A DNA stretch of 64,000 nucleotides, taken from Eublepharis macularius (Eukaryota; Chordata; Lepidosauria; Squamata; Eublepharidae). The notes beneath the pieces were generated by a model. It was not told the DNA's origin. It saw only the letters and a list, made by a program, of their open reading frames with translations, and searched no databases. Shown here one piece after another: positions 30,055-42,600 of this stretch; position 1 is the stretch's first letter; every line of letters starts with the position of its first letter. A program made the position numbers and the translations under genes. The stretch lies in assembly GCF_028583425.1 (NCBI RefSeq), contig NC_072800.1:94023001-94087000 (forward strand), read 5' to 3'.

Positions 30055-30381
30055 CTGTAAAAAGGCACAAGTCCTATCCACAGGGGATGCCAAGACCCCT
30101 CCCACCGCCAAGCAGGATTTACCAGCAGGTGCCTCTGGGTTGCGTGGCAGTTGGCACGCCATCCCCAGCCCCCTCTCCAGCAGCCATCTGGAAAAACAGA
30201 AGGACGTAGCTTGATCGTGCCTGCGGAGTTTTTATCTTTATTAGATATATTAATAACAACACATAAATACTCCTGTCATTCCATAAACTATGCAAAACTA
30301 GGTTTCAGCTGGATAGTTGTGTTGGCTTACATCAAAACAGCAAGATTTGAGTCCAGAGGTGCCCTGAAGACCTATAAGATT

Positions 30382-30530
30382 CTATTTATTTACTTACTTC
30401 GTTCATACCCTGCCTTTCTTCCAGTAGGGAACCCAAAGTGGATTACATTGTTCTCCTCTCCTCCATTTACCCTCACAACAACCCTGTGAGGTAGGTTAGC
30501 CTGAGAGTGTATGACTGGCCCAAGGTATAA
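30382..30530 (-). repeat. CORE-SINE, tail and core
   Basis: ACCCTGCCTTTCTTCCAGTA, TCACAACAACCCTGTGAGG, GACTGGCCCAAGGT on plus; head missing. Confidence 0.65.
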
Positions 30531-30688
30531 GCTTTTCAGGGTATACGCTTTTGAGAGTAAAAGATCCCTGCTTCATATATGCAAAACTGAATTATTCAGG
30601 AGGACCTTTTTACTCAGGTGATAACAAAACGGTTCTGAAGGACACTTTGGTAAAGGGATAGGAACTGGGGACTACACTACTAACTGTA

Positions 30689-31009
30689 AAGAGTCCAGTA
30701 GCACCTTAAAGACTAGCCAACTTTATTGTAGTATAAGCTTTCGAGAACCACAGCTCTCTTCGTCAGATGCAACTTTATTGTAGGATAAGCTTTTGAGAAC
30801 CACAGCTCTCTTCATCAGATGCAACTTTATTGTAGGATAAGCTTTTGAGAACCACAGCTCTCTTCATCAGATGCATCATCAGATGCATCTGACGAAGAGA
30901 GCTGTGGTTCTCGAAAGCTTAGCCTACAATAAAGTTGGTTAATCTTTAGGGAGCTACTGGATTCTTTACTATTTTGCTACTGCAGACTAACACAGCTAAC
31001 TCCTCTGGA
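30689..31009 (+). mobile_element. Penelope-like palindromic element, family A, three minus and one plus module
   Basis: Flanked by ACTACTAACTGTA (30676-30688) and ACTACTAATTGTA (31010-31022), 12 of 13 alike. Right end complete (AGCTAACTCCTCTGGA). Minus modules recur at 52 bp; 30731-30766 keeps CUGACGA and GAAA, the next two read CAAAAG. The plus module at 30889-30924 keeps the core. Confidence 0.8.
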
Positions 31010-31264
31010 ACTACTAATTGTAGTACGTATTATGTCGCTGTAAGTACATTCCTACTATGTTATTTCTGCATCCTTCAACATATGTTTAAATGCTTATGTT
31101 TTCTTTCCGTTTTTTTAGATTTCTCCTTGGTTTTAGATCTTCACAATCCGATTGTTTTGTTTATGGGATGTCTCATCCTGTTGATCGCATTGACTTTCAG
31201 TGCATTCCTAAACAGAATCAAAAAGAGTCCAGTAGCACCTTTAAGACTAACCAATTTTATTTTA

Positions 31265-31303
31265 GCATAAGCTTTCGAGAATCAAGTTCTCTTCGTCAGA
31301 TGC
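31265..31303 (-). ncRNA. Hammerhead-like ribozyme motif, family A variant
   Basis: GCAU, CUGACGA, stem II GAGAA/UUCUC (five Watson-Crick pairs), GAAA, AGCU, U, AUGC on minus. Confidence 0.65.
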
Positions 31304-31312
31304 CTGTATCAG

Positions 31313-31351
31313 GCATCTGACGAAGAGAACTTGATTCTCGAAAGCTTATGC
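31313..31351 (+). ncRNA. Hammerhead-like ribozyme motif, family A variant
   Basis: Mirror copy on plus of 31265-31303, with the same five-pair stem II and intact core. Confidence 0.65.
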
Positions 31352-31845
31352 TAAAATAAAATTGGTTAGTCTTAAAGGTGCTACTGGACTCTTTTTGATT
31401 TTGCTACCACAGACTAACACGGCTAACTCCTCTGCATCTCTGTTCCTAAACAGAGTTACTCCAATCCAAGCCCGTTGATTTCAGTGGGCTTAGACGGGAG
31501 TAACTCTGCTTAGGATTGCACTGTTACACTGAAAAATCCGCCCTTAGTCCGGGTGAGTAAATAACGTAAGTAAATCAAAATAAAAACACACAATATTCGC
31601 TGCATCTCAATCAATTCAATATCAAACGTATTTTTGTTCTTTTACACAGAGAGAAAAATAGCCACGAATTCATCTTTGCCTGCATCTTGGCAGAGTCCAC
31701 TGGGCGGGGGGGGGGGAGGGGGGCAGGCCCTGTCCTCCTCTGGGGGTGGCCCCTTTGGGTGGCTTTCAGCATGGGCTCACAGGCCAGCAGCTGGAAGGCG
31801 TGCGTTGGGCAATGCACCGGGGCAGGGAGACCTATTTAAAATGGT

Positions 31846-32083
31846 GGCTGTTTATAGTCTGCCTTTCTCACTGAGATTCAAGGCTGATTATATATTGTGA
31901 GTCACTACCGTTAATTTCAAAGATATTTCAATAAACAATATAATAGTGTATATACATTACTATGACTATGACTGTTCCACCTTTCTGAGATCCTAAGCAA
32001 ATCTGCAAAGCACTGAAAAGAGCAGAAGCCCAATACAGACTTGAAGAAGTGCTGAAACGCATCACAAGCCGTTCTAAGCCTGA
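31846..32083 (-). repeat. L2-like LINE 3' UTR fragment
   Basis: TTTATAGTCTGCCTTTCTCAC and GATTCAAGGCTGATTATAT; same family as 22230 and 26690. A CR1 copy abuts it at 32084. Confidence 0.55.
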
Positions 32084-32975
32084 CATAGAATCATAGAGTT
32101 GGAAGGGGCCACACAGAGACCTTCTAGTCCAACCCCCTGCCCAGTGCAGGATCAGTCTAAAGCATCTCTGACAAGTATTCATCCAGCCGTTCACCACCTC
32201 CCTAGGCAGCTGATTCCACTTTTGAACTACTCTGACCGTGAAAAAGTTTTTCCTAATATCCAGCCGGTACCTTTGTGCATGTAATTTAAGCCCATTGCTT
32301 CGCGTTCTACCCTCTGCTGCCAACTGGAACAGCTCTTTGCCCTCCTCCAAATGACAGCCTTTCAAATATTTAAAGAGAGCAATCATGTCCCCCCTCAACC
32401 TCCTCTTCTCCAAACTAAACATTCCCAAGGCCCTCAGCCTTTCCTCGTAGGGCTCAGTCTCTAGACCCCTGATCATCCTCGTCGCTCTCCTCTGCACCCT
32501 CTCGATTTTGGCCACATCCTTTTTGAAGTGAGGCCTCCAGAACTGCACACAATACTCCAGGTGTGGCCTGACCAAGGCAGTATAGAGAGGGGCTATGACC
32601 TCCTGCGATTTCGACACTATGGCCCCTTTGATACAACCCAGGATTGAATTGGCCTTTTTGGCCACCGCATCACACTGACTGCTCATATTCAGTTTACAGT
32701 CCACTCTTACCCCAAGATCCCTTTCACATATACTACTGCCCAGAAGTGTATCCCCCATCCAGTATTTGTGCTTCCCATTTTTGTGGCCCAGATATAATAC
32801 TGTGCACTTGTCTTTGTGGAATTGCATCCTATTCATAGCTGCCCACTTCTCCAGAGTATTCAGGTCTTGTTGAATTTTAATTCTATCTTCTTGGGTGTTT
32901 GCTACTCCTCCCAATTTGGTATCATCAGCAAATTCAATGAGCAGCCCTTCCACTCCTTCATCCAGATCACTGATG
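32084..32975 (-). mobile_element. CR1 LINE, 3' part with open RT C-terminus
   Basis: The minus strand is open from FADDTKLGG (catalytic FADD) through LNTLEKWAAMNRMQFHKDK, LVRPHLEYCVQFWRPHFKKD, ERVQRRATRMIRGL and VQKWNQLPREVV, about 290 codons of CR1 RT with no stop. It ends in TCTATGATTCTATG-like sequence (TAGAATCATAGAG on plus), the CR1 tail. 5' truncated just before FADD. No stop in this part suggests a young copy. Confidence 0.88.
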
Positions 32976-33043
32976 ATATTAAACGACCCAGAAAGTGCCC
33001 AGCAGGCTCACACTTACAGCAACAGGCAGTACGTGGTAATAAA

Positions 33044-33114
33044 CAGTGCCATCCTAAACAGAGTTACTCCAATCGAAGCCCCTTGAAATCAATGGCCTTC
33101 GACTGCAGTAACTC
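33044..33114. repeat. Fragment of the palindromic CAGTGC MITE
   Basis: CAGTGCCATCCTAAACAGAG...AATCGAAGCCCCTTGAAATC matches 31198-31523; right arm incomplete. Confidence 0.55.
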
Positions 33115-33129
33115 TCGTAAAGGTTTGCC

Positions 33130-33640
33130 CGGAAACCGCCTCCAGCCGCCCGCGGGAATCCTTCAGCCCCGCTTCCCTTCGCCGGAGGGCGTGGCCAAGC
33201 GAGCGGTGGGGCGGGGCCGCTCTGCTCCCGCCCCGCCTCCCTCCGCCTCGGAAGGGCAGGGACTCCATTTCCCATCGGCCCTCGCGCAGGAGAGCCACCG
33301 CCTTCCGGCGAGCGACCGGAAGCGAGCGTGTGAGGAGAAGGAGGCCTTCGGTTGTGCTCCGGCCTCGCCCGGCGGGGCTGCCTCCGGTCCCCCCCCTCCC
33401 CTCCCCTCCGGTGGCCGCCGAGATGGAGGCCGTGCCGCGCATGCCCATGATCTGGCTGGACCTGAAGGAGGCCGGGGAGTTCGGCTTCCACCAGGCCGTC
33501 AAGAAGGTGAGGGAGAGGCCGGGGGGCGGGGCCGGGAAGGGCCGGGGGAGGGGCGGCAGCTGCTGCTGCTGCTGCTGCTGGGGGAAGGGCCGGGGGGGGG
33601 GCTGTGCGTCGGGGCAGGCGGGGGCTGCACCAAAGTGTAT
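33130..33640 (+). promoter_or_regulatory. PTPN23: CpG-island promoter of PTPN23
   Basis: CpG-rich block around exon 1, beginning just after a repeat fragment. The sequence before the ATG at 33423 includes GCGGGGCCGCTCTGC, CCGGAAGCGAGCG (ETS-like CCGGAAG) and GC boxes; no TATA box. TSS not determinable here. Confidence 0.75.
33423..33506 (+). CDS. PTPN23: PTPN23 coding exon 1
   Basis: Residues 1-28 (MEAVPRMPMIW...HQAVKK). Donor AAG|GTGAGG. Phase 0 end. Intron 1 is 8838 bp. Confidence 0.95.
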
Positions 33641-36600
33641 GCAAGTACCATTATTATTACTATTATTATTGGTGGGGTAGAGTGCCCTCAAGTCATAGCT
33701 GGCTTATGGCGACCCCCCCCCCCCCCGTGGAGTTTTCATGCCAAGAGACTAATAGAGGTGATAGATCCAGAGGGACTAGCCGTGTTAGTCTGTGGTTGCA
33801 AAATAGTAAAGAGTCCAGTAGCAACTTTAAGAATAACCAACTTTAGTGCAAGCTTTCGAGAACCACAGCTCTCTTCGTCAGATGCAAGAGGTGGTTTGCC
33901 CTTGCCTGCTTCTGCAGCCCTAGCCTTCGTTGGAGGTCTCCCATCCAATTACTAATCAAGACTGACCCTGCTTAGCTTTTGAGTTCTAACAAGATCAGGC
34001 TCACCTGGGCTATCCAGGGCCGGGCAATATTGATGATGTTGTGGGTTGAAGAGGGACAGGTGGCTGGCTGGTCCTGGGTGCTCAGGACCTCAGCCTGCTC
34101 TTGCCAACTGCGGGGGCGGGCGGTGGCCCCATGTGGACCTCCGGCGTGGCTCCTTCATGCCCAAGGGTCGATCTTGCTTTTTGTACATTAGATCATGAGC
34201 TGCTTTGACAATTTGGCATGCAGAAGATCACAGGGTCAGCCCTTTACGTCTCCAGTTAAAATGATCAGGGAGCAGAGTATGTGAAGGACTTCTGCCTGGG
34301 ACCCCGGAGAACTTCCGCCAGTCTGAGTTGGCAGTACTGACTGTGATGGACCAATGGTCCGATTCGGTATCAGGCGGCTTCACGTGTTTGTGTTGTGTCC
34401 ATGGGGGTGATTCTGCGTGCCAATGTGTGGCTTTGGGGGTTCAGGAATGTCTGTTTCTAAGACCAGTTCTAAGCATCCCCAGTTCACAGAACTTTGTGAC
34501 TTACAGGAGACGACATGCTCCTGAGTGCACGTGAAGATCTCTGTATGGACTGATGTGGAACAGATGTGGTTAGAAGGAAATCTAAATTCCCAGTGCTTTG
34601 TGGGTTATTTGACATGCAGCACTTGTGAGTGCACTCCTTGCTGTCTCCTGAGACTTTAATATTTATTTACTTGCTGAGTACTTACTTACAAACAATGCAA
34701 TGGGGACATTTCAAGGTGTAAAACATAGAAATGAGACTGGAATACCAGTTTAGAAAACAATAAAACTAGTATAAGACATGATGTAAAAAATGCAGAAATT
34801 GGATTACAAAAATTAGAAAACAATACAGTACCGGTGCAGTAAAAGGAAGAGATGTATATAGTGTCACAAACAGTGTCAAAAAGTACAGCCCTTGTCCCTT
34901 TGTAGAAATGTCCTCCCGAACAGCTCCATTTCACAACAGCCTTATTCCTTTTATAAAAATGTCCTCTGGAACAATTCCTTTTTACGTATTTTGTGAAACT
35001 ACCAAAGCACAGGACCTTTCCTGACCTCCTCTGGCAGGCTGTTCCACTGGGTGGAGGCCCTAAGAGTGCTCGGGTACAGGCCGCTGCTGATCCTCCCCAT
35101 CTTCAACAGGCTTTGCGTAGAGAAACCCAGCCGTTGCAGTGGGACATAGCAGGGTTGGTGCATTTTAAAAGATTTTAGGCCACATATCTGAAGGGCTCTT
35201 CTGGGTCAAGGGGTTGGGTGAGGCAGGAGGGTCATGGGATGATAAGGCAAGTCTGGTGCGGTCAGTGGAAGGAGAAGTTTGAGAAGGTGGGGAATGGGGG
35301 CGTGACGCCGATCTTATGACTGCTCAGCTCCTGACTCAGCATCTCTAATTGGATTACTCTCTACCCCCACCCCAGGAATGACACATCTCACCTCTGCATT
35401 CAGTCCTCTTCTTATCTTCCATGCCTTCCTGGCTCCAGACTCTCTTTCAGACCTTTTCTGTGCATGCCGTCCTACCAGCCTCCCCCTTCCCATTGATCAC
35501 ATAGGGCTGTGCTGTTGTTCCTGTGAGCTTTGCAGAATAGGAACAGCTTGCTTCTCCGAAGCCCTTCCTTGGGTGATATGCTGTGAGAAGAGGTGTCTGT
35601 CACATGAGCAGAGTTTCCTGTGGCATTGGGACTGCCTTGCCTGCAGAGGGGAGAAAGCTTACAAAGAAACCTTCCTGAGCTTCCCTCTTTCTGACTGAAG
35701 GGGATTGTTGGCAAGGGCGCTTTCTCTCCAGGGCCATGCTCGTCTCATCCCCACATCCTTTCTTGATGTTCTCATGGTTCCTGGTTTGAGAGAAAGTGTA
35801 TTGGCAGAAGGGTATTGGCTCTCCCTAATAGTGTTTGGGGTTCCCATGGGCAGGCCTGTGGCTGTTTATGGTCATCGCATTTTCCAGAAGTGGGATGTAA
35901 GAAAACTGAAGAGTGCTTGGAGGAGAGCTGTGAAGCAGGTTGGGATTCTTGCATGAGACAAAAGACTTAAGGAAGTGTATCAGTTTGGACCCCCCCCCAT
36001 GGTTAAGATGGTTAAGATTGCAATCATCTGATCCACCTCAATCCCAAGTCAGTCCCACTGAGATCAGAGGCACTTAAGTCTGCGTAAATATGGATAGACC
36101 GGGCCTGTATGGTTGCTTCCAATTTCCCTGACGAAAAGTCAGTGGAATCAGGTCTCTTAGTATAATGTTTATGGGATGTGCGTTCAAAGTGCTGCGTGTA
36201 CGCAGGCTGGGTATAGTAAGGACTGTCTGTCCACTATGTTTTTCTTCTGCCCTTCCTCCAGGGAGCTCAGGGAGGCAAACGAGATAGGTTAGGCTGAGAG
36301 TAAGTGACTGGCCTAAGGTCACCTAGTGAGTTTCATGGCATAGTGGGGATTTGAACCTGGGCCTTCCCAGTCCTAGTCCAGTGCTAACCCCTGCATCAGA
36401 GTGGGTGTCCAGCTTCCATCTTGCTTGTGTTCCTCAGTTGGGCATCAGGTACTCAGTTGGCTACCGAAGGCGAGACAATCAAAAGTTGCAGGCAGGCAGA
36501 ATTTGGATGGAAGATAATCTCCTGGTGCTCCAAAAAAGCAGTGGCCCAGATTGCTCAGGGAAGCAGCTGTAGAGTCCGCTTCCCCTGAGGACCTGGAAGG

Positions 36601-39600
36601 GCCCACTGAGAAGGGCTTTGGGATGAGCTTGTAGTGGGGTGTTTTTCCACATCCTTGATCGATCATCTGTTAAGGAGTTGTCACTGAAGTTCCATGTGCA
36701 GCAACATCAAATTTGTTACCTGCTAATAATGACACTTCTGGCTCATCTGGCTGACTCTTGGTATTTATTCCAACTCTGATTTCTATGGATCAAGTTAAGC
36801 TGTTCCCTGGAGCTAACAGCCCTAGAGCTGGGGCAGTGGCAAGCACAAGGCGTGCCTGGAGAGCTTCCTCCTGATTGGTCTCCCTCCCTTTTTGTAAAAG
36901 CACCTAAAGCGCTTGGTGCTGTACAGCTGTTGAAAAGAGAGAAGTCTCTGTCTTTCCCGTTTAGACAAATGTAGGAAAATTAAGGTGTGGGGGAGCATGG
37001 CGGTTAGGAACACAGAAGAAACGGGGAGGGGCTGTGGCTCAGTGGAAGAGCCTCCTCTTGGCATGCAGAAGGATCCCGTTTCAGTCCCCGGCATCTCCAG
37101 TTAAAAAGGATCAAGTAGGAGGTGGAGTGTAAGGCCTCTGCCTAAGGCCCTGGAAAGTCACTGCTAGCCTGACTAGACAAGACTGACCTTGAGAGACCAA
37201 CGTAGAAGCAGCTCCATGCGTCAGGTAGTGCCTTATTTATCTATTCAGTAATTTTTATTTTACTTGGCGTTTCCTGGGTGATTCATGCCCTGTAAGAGTA
37301 GAGAACAGCTGCTAAGACTTGGGACTCTGCTGTGGATTTAAACTGGTTTAATTGCATCCTGTGCCTAGGGAAGTGTTGGGATTGAACTTTTGTGGCGGTG
37401 GGCCAGGGATCCATCTGAGAAATTTCAGCACCCTTCCAAATGACAGTACCTAGAAGTGTCTGGAATGGGCCGGGGGGGGATGTAAAAGTTTTAGAAGCCA
37501 CATGGGGAAAAAATCCTTGATCCAGAAGAAAAACACAGAAGAATCCTTGATCCAGAAGAAAAATCCAGAAGAAAAACACAGAAATTTGGGGAGGAATTAA
37601 AATATATGCAATGCTTAATTTTCTACCAAACCTGAACTTTTCTTACTGATTTAACAACATAAAACACATCTTTATTTACTCTAACAACAATTGCAAGAAT
37701 ACCTGTAAGAAAAAGTGGCAAACCTCTGCATCCTATGCTACCATGGCACGTGTGTCTTAATTTTTGCCGTCTGAGAGGTAGGAAAAATACAAGCTGAAAG
37801 TAGAAAACAAAATCTGTAGTAAACAAAATAAAATTTGGATAGAAACAGTCACAGTAGGTAGGCCTATTAGTATATTTGGCTACTACAGTAAATTTTATAA
37901 CATTGAAAACACTAAACTCTTTAATGTATTATTAAGCACATTATAGAGTTTGTTACCAAAACTATTTACATTTAAACAAAAAAAAATCTTGAAAATGTTG
38001 TTTACAGCGTACATAGAAATTATCGTTATCCAGTGCTGTAGCTTGTCTTACATAAAAATTTTCAAATTACATATTTTGAGTAAAAACCTTATCTTTCATT
38101 TCACTCATAACAAAAGGGAAAAAATGCAGGCTCGCCCCCCCCCCCCCGCCCCTCCACCGTCCTCCAAATTTTCTAATTTTTTTCCATCCGAATTTTTTTC
38201 TGAAGTCCTGAGACTTCTTCTAGCTATAAATTTTGAATGAGCATAGACTTTGCCATAAGAAGCATTTCCATCATTCCAAAAGCAAAACTACTTCCTAAGT
38301 GAAAATTTCTCAGTTTTTCTGTTGGAAAAGTTAAGAAAATCCTCCGACTCTTTCATGCTGTACATTTAGAACGAGTGAAACACTTTTAAAGAAAAGCTTT
38401 TTCTCACTCAAAACAGAAAATATTTCTGTTGGAGTTGTTCCTGCGCTCCCATGCTCCCGGTTTCCTCTGCACTCTCACCCTCCTAGTTCCAGATTGTTTA
38501 TGAACAAATCAAGTAACATCGGCCCCAATGCCAGTCGTTGTGGGGACCCGTCTGCTCACTTCCCCCATTGAAAGAGCTGCCCAGTTATTCCTATCCTGCT
38601 TCCTGCCATTTATCCAACATTTGATCCATAAGAGGACCTGTCCTCTTATCCCAGGACCGCTCAACTTAGCCAGGAGTCTCTCGTGAGGGGCCTTGTCGAA
38701 AGAGTTTTGGAACTCCAGGTATATGATAGCTAATAATATCTTTCCCATACAGCTTTTGCACGGCAGTTGTGCAAGAGTCATCATTACCGCATTCCTTTTG
38801 TTTCAGTGTCACTGTTGGGGGAGAGAAAGACGACTGTCCCCCTCTCTTCACTTCTTGCATCCTATGCATAGTTGTAAAACACCTCTGAGTAATGAAAAGT
38901 CCCAGAACGCTGATTAACCTCACCTCCACTTCTACTGCTTTTGTGTTGTGATGGAAGGTGCCCCATAGGCTTTACAGAGGGCTCTAATAGTCTGTTGGGA
39001 GTGTGGGTGCTCAGGTGCTTTGTTTTGTACAGCTTGTTGGATCCAGGACTTGAGCAGAGTCCCGTGAACTCCTTCCTCTGTGCCTGAGCCCTCTTCCGCT
39101 AAGCTGCCTTGCTGCCTAGATGCCCGCTTGATGTGGCATCTCAGAGGGCCACCACGATAGGCTTTTCTTTAATCCAGAAGAAGCTGGTTTAATGGTGATG
39201 ACATCACTCCTGTTTGGTTAGTCTTAACGGTGCTACTGGACCCTTTTTGATTTTGCTAACACAGCTAACTCCTCTGCAGATGCTGAGTTCAGCACCATGC
39301 TAGAAAATGCACAGCTTGGTTAGGGGTGCTGAATTTAGAATTGAGGAGACATCTAGGGTCCTGGATCCGGCCATGCAGGGAGAAATTAACCTCTTGTCGG
39401 AAATGTAATGGTAGCAGCACCTGATGAGCTGTGACATGGGGGAAGGGATTTAGCCACTGAAAGAACCTTTTGCTCAGTCACCCACTTGTTGACCAAAGGG
39501 TTATACTGCTCTTTTGAAGATGCCTGACGGATTTTGTGTCTGTCTGGGATGGAGTTGCCTTACCTAGTTCTTTGTGAAGGACTTAATTGTAGCTTGGCTG

Positions 39601-42600
39601 GTGGTTAGTTCTTCTGAGGGTAACTGTTTTGTCTCAAAAGGATAGTAGGGGAGGTCTTCTGGGTTGGTCTCTTGTCTGCTGTGATTGGTGGCAGGGTCCC
39701 AGGCGGAGGAAGGCCTTTCCTAACTCCTGATGCTGGAGATTTTTTAGCTGGAACTGAACCGGGCCAGCATCCTCCATACAAAGCTTGGCCTATCCCTGGG
39801 CAATAGCTGCTCCCCTTGCTCACTTGCTTTATAACCAGGGAAGTCAAGCCACTGAATTGAGGCTTGAATCAGCGGCCGTCTGGACAGGGCTGACGGCTCA
39901 GATTCCTCCTTGGGTGGACATGGTTGATCCCTTGTTCTCCCAGGGAAGAGAAAACAAAATAGGGCAAGTGATGCATTTAGTCTGACCAGCAAAGGAACGT
40001 GCAGGCTTCTTCCATGGCAGACTGAAGCTGTGGTTGCAGCTGTGGCTGAGTTAAAGCCCCCCCCCGTCCCCCCACCAGTATCTGTTACTCAGTGGCCCAG
40101 GTTTTTCCCAAGTCAGTCCAGGGTCTCCTGTTTTGAGTGCTGGTTGTGTGGAAAGACTGGACAGTGTCTGTTCCATCCTTTCCCCACCATCTTCTCTTCG
40201 TCCCTTTCCTTGGTTCCTGTTATCATAGTTTTTATTTATTTACATCACATCCATACCTTGCCTTTCTCCTACCGGGGACCCAAAGCAGCTTAACATCGTT
40301 CTCCTCCATTTCATCCTGACAACAACCCTGTGAGGCAGGCCAGTCTGAGAGGGGTTAGTCCGGTAAAGAGGGTCTTTTTTCAGCTTGCATTGCTGATTTT
40401 CAGAATGGCTGGGTCACACACAGATTTGAAGCGCATAGGATTGGAGAGACATGAATTAAGACCTGTCCGTGCCATGGGCTTCTGATGCAGCCTTGGGCAA
40501 GCAACTGTGTCTTCTTCAGGGCCAGATGCCCCCAACTACTTGCGCGTAACACCTAGTGGCCCTGGACTGGGATGTGAAGGCGAGTGCATTCAAAGTTGCA
40601 CCCTGCTGTTTCAGTGGAGTCTTGTTACGGTGATGTGGCTGTCCAGGATCATCCATGTTGCCTGTGCATGTGGAAACCTCCTTCCATGCTCAGGTCTCCC
40701 TTGCTGGATGTTCCTGCTTCCAATTGCCAGCTGTGGAAAAGGATTGCCCTTACGGGGAGGGGGGTTGTCAGAATAAGCACGATAGTGTTCCTTGCCTGTT
40801 AACTCAGCAACATAAATAACAGAACGGTGTGGATGGGGAACCTCTCTGGAAACCAAAGCCAGTTCGGGCTGCTTTTCCTTGTTGGTGAGGCCACTCCTCT
40901 GAACTGCAGTGTGCCAACATCAACAGTGAGCCAAGAATGAAGCAGGACGGGCTGTTCTGGCCCAGCCTGCTTGTGCCTCGGAAGGCAGCGAGAAGGTAAA
41001 TCCCTTGGAGAGCTAGCAAGGCTGTGGGAGCTCAGGGAAGCTGTGTATTTGGCAGCTTTTCAGCGTGGAAAAGTAATTTGTAGCTTACACGGCAGGGAGC
41101 ATTCGTGGACTCGAAGTGCAGTTAGGGTAATTTCTGTGCAAGATCCAATGTTGTTATATTGAAGCCTGAATCCAGGCGAGTTCTGGTGTCAAATCTTAAA
41201 TTTGCTAGAACCTACAAACTTTAAAGAAATCCAACTATATGGCTACCAAGAAGTTGCTTCTAGACTCTGGGTGAACTTATAAGCTTGTTTGCTTTTTGCA
41301 ATTAAATTTAACAGCCTTACAGAAGTCAGATTTTTTAAACCTATCTTTTTAAACAAAGATGATTTTAACAAGGAAGTACAATCTGGATGTTCTCCATCTA
41401 ATTTTTAAAAAACTAATGTTTTGGATTAACAACAACAACAACAACAACATTAGATTTATAAACCACCCTTCAGGATGACTTAACACCCACTCAGAGCGGT
41501 TTACAAAATATGTCATTATTATCCCCACAACAAAACACCCTGCGAGGTGGGTAGGGTTGAGAGAGCTGTGACTGAGCCAAGATCACCCAGCTGGCTTCAA
41601 GCGGAGGAGTGGGGAATCAAACCCGGCTCTCCAGATTAGAGTCCCATGCTCTTAACCGCTACACCAAACTGGCTCTCTTATACATTTATTATATACAGTT
41701 AAAATGTAAACATATAAATTGTACTGTATCTAAGAAGGTGCCCCCACTGTTGACACGCGAGATAGAAATGTGCATGTTGGCTCAAATAAACCTTCTGGGA
41801 ATCACCCCCAACTTTATTGAACTTGCTACCCTCTACCCCAGTATCCAGTATTAGGGCAGTGGTAGGCCTTTCAGCTGTACTGAGGGTTCCAGGTTTGGGG
41901 AGGTTGAAGGGTCACAGTTTTAGATGCTGCATAGAGCACTCTACTCTTTCTGCCGCTGCTGCTGTCTGTTTTACTGTCTTGGCTTCTTATTTTTGTTATG
42001 AGCACACTGATGGAAACCATCTTGCTTCTTTGTGGGCTTTCATTGGAAACTTGGTAGAATTGTTCTTAGCTTGTTGAGTTAATTGTGAGTGGTGGAGGTT
42101 TAACCGTGTCTGAAAATGTGTTTTTGGAGAGGTTGGCTGCCATTTGCCTCTTTGCCTGCATGTTCTGTGCAAAGTTGGAACAGTCCCTTGCCTGAAGGGA
42201 GGTTGCATTTGGACTGAAGCCTGGAAGGCAATTCCGGACTGGACTGGTTGTAGCCCTCCCTTGTGTGGGGCCAGGTGTGTAGCTCTTCTCCCGTGTGCTA
42301 GATTCTGCTAAGGTAAGCCAAAACTCTTCTCTTTTTTCCTTCAGTTTGTCCTGAAGAACTATGGTGAGAATCCCGAGAATTACAACGAAGAGCTGAAGAA
42401 GTTGGAGCAGCTCCGGCAGGTGAGCTTGTCCTGGCCTCCAGTAACTTTAGAGTAAGCACCCCCCCCTCAAAGTAAATAAGATGGAGGTGGGAATGACCTG
42501 TGAGCTCCTGCAAGAGGAAGGGGCTGAACCGTCAAGGTGTGCCTCCAAGCCTGATGCTTGCGCCCTCTGAAAATGTTTTCCCCGCAGATGGTTTTTAGCA

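Larger units (their letters stand above)
31217..31442 (+). mobile_element. Penelope-like palindromic element, family A variant, exact TSD
   Basis: Perfect 12-bp duplication TTCCTAAACAGA (31205-31216 and 31443-31454). The arms are almost identical, so this is young. Variant stem II (GAGAA/UUCUC) and loop CUUGA differ from other copies. Right end complete (GGCTAACTCCTCTGCATC), left end truncated at ATCAAAAAGAG. Confidence 0.85.
31198..31523. mobile_element. Palindromic MITE split by a Penelope-like copy
   Basis: CAGTGCATTCCTAAACAGA (31198-31216) plus 31455-31523 restore a palindrome CAGTGC..CCTAAACAGAGTTACTCC / GGAGTAACTCTGCTTAGG..GCACTG (right arm reads GGGAGTAACTC). A fragment of the same family is at 33044. 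No long target duplication seen. Confidence 0.65.

Noticed and set aside
29857-30162. Lys/Glu/Arg repeat proteins
   Set aside because: Translation of the TTTC microsatellite.
33054-33691. Minus-strand frames of about 200 codons at the PTPN23 promoter
   Set aside because: CpG-island artefacts; exon 1 lies on plus with correct splice and family match.
37022-37095. tRNA gene
   Set aside because: A and B boxes belong to a SINE head; no complete cloverleaf with acceptor stem was found.
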